Source of the DNA: Neurospora intermedia
Lineage: Eukaryota > Ascomycota > Sordariomycetes > Sordariales > Sordariaceae
Assembly (NCBI GenBank): GCA_037102815.1
Contig: BTPP01000001.1
Span: 4,117,001 to 4,181,000, forward strand
DNA length: 64,000 nt
Direction: 5' to 3'
Positions 58,966-64,000 of the stretch are shown here, one piece after another; the first letter of the stretch is position 1, and the number at the start of each line of letters is the position of its first letter. The position numbers and the translations under genes are program-made. The notes under the pieces were generated by a model, which worked only from the letters and a program-made list of their open reading frames with translations, was not told the DNA's origin and ran no database searches.

Positions 58966-61831
58966 CATAAAAGACGAACCAGAGTTCAAGTGCTTCGTGT
59001 GAACGTGAGTTTGCTTGGTCTCTTTTGGTTTTGGTGGAAAATGACTTGCCTGCCTCGAGGAAATTCGTTATATCGAGGGAAAAACAGTGAGGGGGCCGTC
59101 AGAATTGTTGAAAGAAAGCGGTTGAAAGACTGAAGGCCAGGTTCAAACATAAGTTTCTTGTAGTTACCAGAATTCCGATCAGACATTTGGCTTCCAGGTT
59201 GACTTTTGTCGACAGCTGCTTTCCCTGGGGTAAGTGGTTCCTTCTTGTCCCAGAGGCGGCACCCTTCCACGCGGGATGGCCTCTTTACTCGCGAACGATC
59301 TCCTTCTGCAGAGATACATCATCTCCGTAGGCACGTTTTTACCTGACGGCCCCGCGATGGCATGGACCTGCATCCCTTGGTCCCGACAAGGTGTCTGTTG
59401 GCGGCTGTTCACCTGAATCAGTCAGTGCGTGAGGGTTAGGAGTATTTGATATGTAGTCTCCACGATACTAAACCAATATTGTTCGCCGGTGTTTATGGCG
59501 GAGGAACTGCGAGGTGAGAAGTTGATGAACCTTTCCGGTCCACGCCGTCACCTTCGTACTCAACTCCAATAGAGTCAACACGTAATCTATCCGGAGCTAA
59601 TTATGGATGCACGAGGTGCTGTAGTGCAAAGGGGGGTCGCATTCGGTCCCGGCACAACGGGCTAATAACAGGGACCTGTCAGCCAATAGTGTATAGGTAG
59701 TAATTTCCTATAGTCGTTATCAGTCCAAAGTCGTCACGGTGGAGAGCCTTTGGATACCTAAGTAGTGTCGGTAATATCGGCCATATCCTCCGTGTTCGTG
59801 ATAGGTAAGGTATGGTTAGGTGATGTGTTTTCTTTTGGATCTCTGTTACCATTTGGAGGGTGGTGGTTGATGGCTGGCTGACGTTGATTTCGGCTAGCTG
59901 TGTCGGCGTAAACAAACACCCAGTAAGGAACACCCCTGAACGCCACTGAGTGCCTCCTCCTAGGTGATGCCGGGCCCAGGCGGCGTTGTTGCCGCTGCAA
60001 CCCTCTTTCCCCTCCGGGCCGCTGTTTGTCCCCGGGCAGATGGTCCCATGGAGGTACAGTATGGATTAGGTCAGCTCCCACTTTCCGGCACTCCCCCCCT
60101 CTTCCTTCACAAGTCCATGAAACGCGATGCCGGATCTGCAACATCTCCAGCGTTCGGTTCATCATGGCTACCCGGTCGCCTTGGTGATCGACTGTGATAA
60201 GCGAACAACTTTAACAGCTTTGGCGCGTATGTACCGGTTGCGGCTCTTCTTGTAGATGATGGTCTTGGGGAGGCAGTGATCAACATTCACATGCAAAGAC
60301 CCCGATATCACCGAGCAGCAGAGTGGAAGTCATTTTTCAACACAAACATTTTCACTCATCACTTTCAATGCGTTGCATTGACTTCTCCTTGAGAACCTTC
60401 CACTTAACAATCATTTTATTGATGGGCCCACCGGGCGTTAGTGGGGCTACGCTCGTACACTAATGTAGCAGTGGGCGCCGTTGGCGAGACTCACCAGGAC
60501 CGCCGAGATGCCCCTGGACCCTCACCAAAACGAATTAAGGACTTCACTCCAGACCTTGCTCACAAGTCCTGAACTCTTCTTCCGTCGTTCCAATCTTGAC
60601 TGCGCCTCCCCGAGAGCGAGCTGTGAATCCGGGACTCCCTTCCTTCTCTCGATGCCCCAGGTTCACCTAGGTCAAGTCCCATACGATCCATACCTACCCA
60701 CATGGCCATTGTACAGTACCCAAAATGGCACCACACTACTACCGGTAGTGTACTATGTATTCTCGATGACTGAGCACTCACTCACCACTGTACTGTTGCA
60801 TTCTCCCCTTTTCTCGGCGCCGCCAGTTGGTGATGAGGTGCTGGCACTCACATACACATATCAAAGCTTATCCCAGAACAGCCAATGGGACAAGGGCAAC
60901 TTTTGCTTGTGCCTTTCGGCCTCCCCCTCCATGAGACCCTGTTCCCTAGCTTCCTGTCCACTCCCGGCCCTCCTCCTCTTCCCTTCTAGGAACGCCGGCT
61001 AACCAATCAAGGCACGAGAAAGTCTGACATGCATTCACTGCATGGTGGCCATCCATCTGGAAAAGATCTCCTGGTCTTGAAACTCAAGAGAAAAAAGATG
61101 AGCGAGACGGCATCATATCTCTAACAGAACCTGCCGAGCCACCGTCCAGGCATGAATGACCGTCAAGGGAAGCCGGCCTCGTCTTCTGAAAAGAGGGCCC
61201 GTGTCGACCATGATGTTTCTCTTGGCATCTTGCTGTTGCCTGCTCGCCTGTGCTCTCTTCTGTCCACCAGCTTAGCCATTCACGGCAAAAGGGCCATCCA
61301 GGGTCTGACTGACGACGCTTTCGTTGTAAAAACTGACGACAATGCAGCGCCATCCCTCAACAGGCCTATATGACCCGCCGATATGCTCCCAGGTACCGTG
61401 GGCGGATCCGTAGCTTACCCCTGACAATACTACCCCGAGTCTGGACCATCCACCTCAGTGTTGCCCTTTTCAGCACGAATCTCCGGTTAGCGATGCCCCA
61501 TGTTGGTCCACCGTATCAGCCTCAACAGGCCTGGGGAGGACCTCTCGGTTCCTAGGTCCCGCTCGGCTAGATGTGCCCTCCCAACCCTCCAATGTGATGG
61601 GTAAGAACGTACAACCGCGCGTGTCAGAACGTCAAAAAGCCCAAAGCCCCCCCAAGATGGATGATCTTTTTCTTCTCTTCTTTTGGTGCCCCATCAGCCA
61701 AGACTATCTCTCTTTGCTGCTTCAGTAGCTACTCTATTCTCAGAGCATTTCTTTTTGCTCGTCCTCTGACGTATCGTACGTCAAGTCCACTCATTTTTTC
61801 AGTAATCACTGTGTCACTCTTTTGGACGGTT
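58694..61831. other. 3.1-kb intergenic region upstream of the GH16 gene
   Basis: Between two plus-strand genes. It holds a T11-A20 tract at 58935-58965 and otherwise ordinary sequence. The longest frame (173 codons, plus, 60481-61002) shows no domain. The GH16 promoter must lie at its right end. Confidence 0.6.
58935..58965. repeat. Abutting T11 and A20 runs
   Basis: A run of 11 T directly followed by 20 A, about 240 bases past the GPI-type gene stop. The two runs could pair as a hairpin in RNA. Confidence 0.95.
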
Positions 61832-63761
61832 ATGGCTCCGTCTATGTTCAAGCTGGGTGCTGTTGCCCTGGCTTATACCTTTGGTGTTTCTGCCCTTAGC
61901 TCTCCTGCCTCCGGCAAGACCTATCAGCTGTCCGAGTCTTATAACTCGGCTAACTTTGCCGACAAGTTCAATTTCTTTGAGGTAAGAACCTATGAGACGA
62001 TTACACACATGACAGGAATATTGCTGACGATATCTTGAAATATAGGGTGGCCACGATGAGAAGACGAAGGATCCTAACAGTGGGTTTGTCAAATACCTGG
62101 GCAAGGATGCGGCAGTGTCCTCGGGTTTGTTCAAGACCGAAGGCGATGATGTCCGCATTGGTGTCGATAGCACGTCTTCCGGTGTCGCCGGACGTAAGAG
62201 TGTCCGTCTCGAGAGTACCGCCACATACAACAACGGTCTGTTTATTGCCAAGTTCAGCCACTTCCCCAAGCCTGTATGTGGTGCTTGGCCCGCTTTCTGG
62301 ATGGTCGGCGACAACTGGCCCGAGGACGGTGAAGTCGACATTTACGAGATGTGGTCACTGTCCGATCGAAACATGATTACCTACCACACCGGGAAGCCTG
62401 ATAAGGTTGGCGAGTGCCTGCTCGCCCCTGATACACACACTGAGATTACCCAGACCTCCAACTGCGACAACTCCGCTCTAGGCCAGTGGGTCAACCAGGG
62501 CTGTGGTGTGATGGAGAGTACAGGCCAATGGGGCAACCCCGAGGGTGGTGTTTGTGAGTAAACTCGTCTTTCTAACTTTAGGGATTGAGAACTGTGCTAA
62601 TATCATCACTTTTAGATGCTTTCGAATGGACCGACGAACATCTCAGTGTCTGGAGCTGGGCCACCGAGCCCGCCGACATCGAGAACGGAACTCCCGACCC
62701 CACGACCTGGGGTAAGCCGCACATGTCGGTTACCAGCACGACCTGCGATGTTGAGAGGGGTTTCAAGGACCTCCGTTTCATCCTCAACATCAACTTCTGC
62801 GGTGATGCTGCTGGACCGCAGTTCGGTAATGATCCCAGGTGCGCTGCCAAGGCCAAGACTTGCGACGCATATGTCTCCAACAACCCCCAGGATTTCGAGG
62901 ATGTCTACTGGAAGATCAAGTACATCGACGTCTACCAGCTCCAGCAGGCCCTTCCTTCCACCACTTCGTCTGCCATCTCTTCGAGCACCACTTCTTCCGC
63001 CATCTCTACTTCTTCCGCCATCAGCTCTACCGTTACCTCCAGCTTCGTCTCTGTCGTCTCTAGCTCGGCCGCTTCCAGCTCCGACGTTGTTTCTTCTAGC
63101 TCTGCCGTTGTTTCCGCTTCCGCTTCCGCCGTCCGCGGCCCCGAGGTTGTCGTTTCCGGCACCAAAATCTTCAGCAACATTGCCTCCACCTCCGTTGTTG
63201 CCTCCGGCTCCGACGTAATCTCTATCACCGCCACCTCTGCCGCGGCTCTCCCTACTGGGACTAACGGCATTCCCGACTGCGATGATGAGGACGAGGGTGA
63301 GGGCGACGATTACTCTGGCATTTTCGTTCCCGGTGGTAGTGCCACCGAGACCGGCAGTTCTCCCATGATCACTTCTGTTCCCAGTGGTGGTCCTTCCGCC
63401 GGTTTCCACCACGGCAACTCTTCCGCTGGCGTCGGCGGCCTCTTCCCCAACAGCACCATCACTGCTCCCCAGCAGTGGACCACCTCCACCGTCTACGCGA
63501 CCAGCTACTACACCATCACCTCCTGCGCTGCTACCGTGACCAACTGCCCTGCTCGCGTCGTCACCTCCGTCATTGCCATCTCCACCACCGTCTGCCCCGT
63601 CACCCAGCACCCCGCTCCCACCAACGCTCCCGGCGGCGGCGGTAACGGTGTCCCTGCTGTTCCCAGCGGCTCTAACAACGGCAATGGCGGTGTTCCTCCT
63701 GTGGCCACCGGCTCCGGCTCCGGCTCCGGTGAGGTCCCCATCCCCTCCGGAAGCACTCCTG

Positions 63762-63804
<43 letters not shown>

Positions 63805-64000
63805 CAACGACAACGGCTCCGGCTCCGCCTCCATCCCTCCCGTCGCCACCGGCCCCCTCCCCACCGTCACTCTCCCCGGCAACAACAACGGCGCTCTCGA
63901 CAGCACTTTCTCCGCTCCTCTCATGTCCAACACCGGCATTCCTTCTGATAGCTCTTCCTCCCCTTATAGCCTATCGATCGCCCAGCCTCCCTCTCTCGCT
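61832..64000 (+). CDS. GH16 endo-1,3(4)-beta-glucanase-like protein, cut by the window edge
   Basis: GH16 enzymes of this group cleave beta-1,3- or mixed-linked glucans, outside the cell or in the wall. The visible exons are 61832-61981, 62046-62553 and 62616 to the right edge, giving at least 680 residues with the end missing. Residues 1-22 are a signal peptide. The catalytic motif EVDIYE is at 146-151, with Glu146 as nucleophile and Glu151 as acid/base, following WPAFWMVGDNWPEDG. The catalytic domain ends near 330 (YWKIKYIDVYQLQQ). After it comes a long Ser/Thr-rich tail, with an acidic patch CDDEDEGEGDD, a cysteine-containing TSYYTITSCAATVTNCPAR block and a Gly-Ser repeat. The tail suggests wall attachment, possibly by GPI. 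All visible junctions keep phase. The start could also be the methionine four codons on. Confidence 0.92.
63761..63804. repeat. (GGCTCT)7 repeat coding for Gly-Ser
   Basis: Seven perfect copies plus a partial one in the tail of the GH16 gene. The unit keeps the frame, so length variation would only alter the linker. Confidence 0.95.

Noticed and set aside
62612-63610. 332-codon minus-strand frame opposite the GH16 gene
   Set aside because: A Gly/Asp-rich shadow of the Ser/Thr-rich tail; the GH16 catalytic motif fixes the true strand.

Overview
This is nuclear DNA of a filamentous ascomycete, most likely a Sordariales fungus of the Neurospora/Sordaria type. The genes carry short introns (mostly 50-370 bases) with GTRNGT-like donors and YAG acceptors. 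Several products are fungus-specific: the ergosterol enzyme ERG4, the septation kinase SepH/CDC-7, an AtfA/ASL-1-type bZIP factor and GPI-type wall proteins. From memory, and not checked, the N. crassa orthologues of erg-4, cdc-7, asl-1 and a GH16 glucanase lie close together, which fits this gene order. I found no CRISPR array, no rRNA or tRNA gene, and no recognisable transposon or virus-like element.

Layout. 0-16.5 kb holds four minus-strand genes: erg4, a four-membrane-segment protein with a collagen-like insert, the eleven-exon kinase sepH/cdc-7, and a conserved-looking orphan. 17-31 kb is the gene-dense core: dihydrofolate synthase, a DUF218 protein, an alpha/beta hydrolase, an HD-domain hydrolase, U1 snRNP protein C, the p24 cargo receptor ERV25, the SDH flavinylation factor SDHAF2, and kinetochore protein DSN1. 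33-46 kb is sparse, with the bZIP factor atf-1/asl-1, about 6.3 kb without a convincing gene upstream of it, a glutathione transferase-like gene and a secreted agmatinase-like gene. 46-64 kb is also sparse, with a 1224-residue disordered protein, a GPI-type wall protein, and a GH16 glucanase that runs off the right edge.

The 18 genes are mainly unrelated housekeeping functions: sterols, cytokinesis, folate, splicing, ER-Golgi traffic, mitochondrial assembly, chromosome segregation and stress response. No operon or biosynthetic cluster is visible, and I found no clear new multi-gene system. The best leads are single genes and sites: the collagen-like membrane protein, two orphan proteins, paired ATF/CREB-type sites just upstream of the ATF-type gene itself, AT-hook-like motifs in DSN1, and a GST fused to an unrecognised C-terminal module.

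Exon structures were built by hand from splice signals, reading-frame phase and family conservation. Every joined exon set keeps an open frame, but none has been checked against transcripts.
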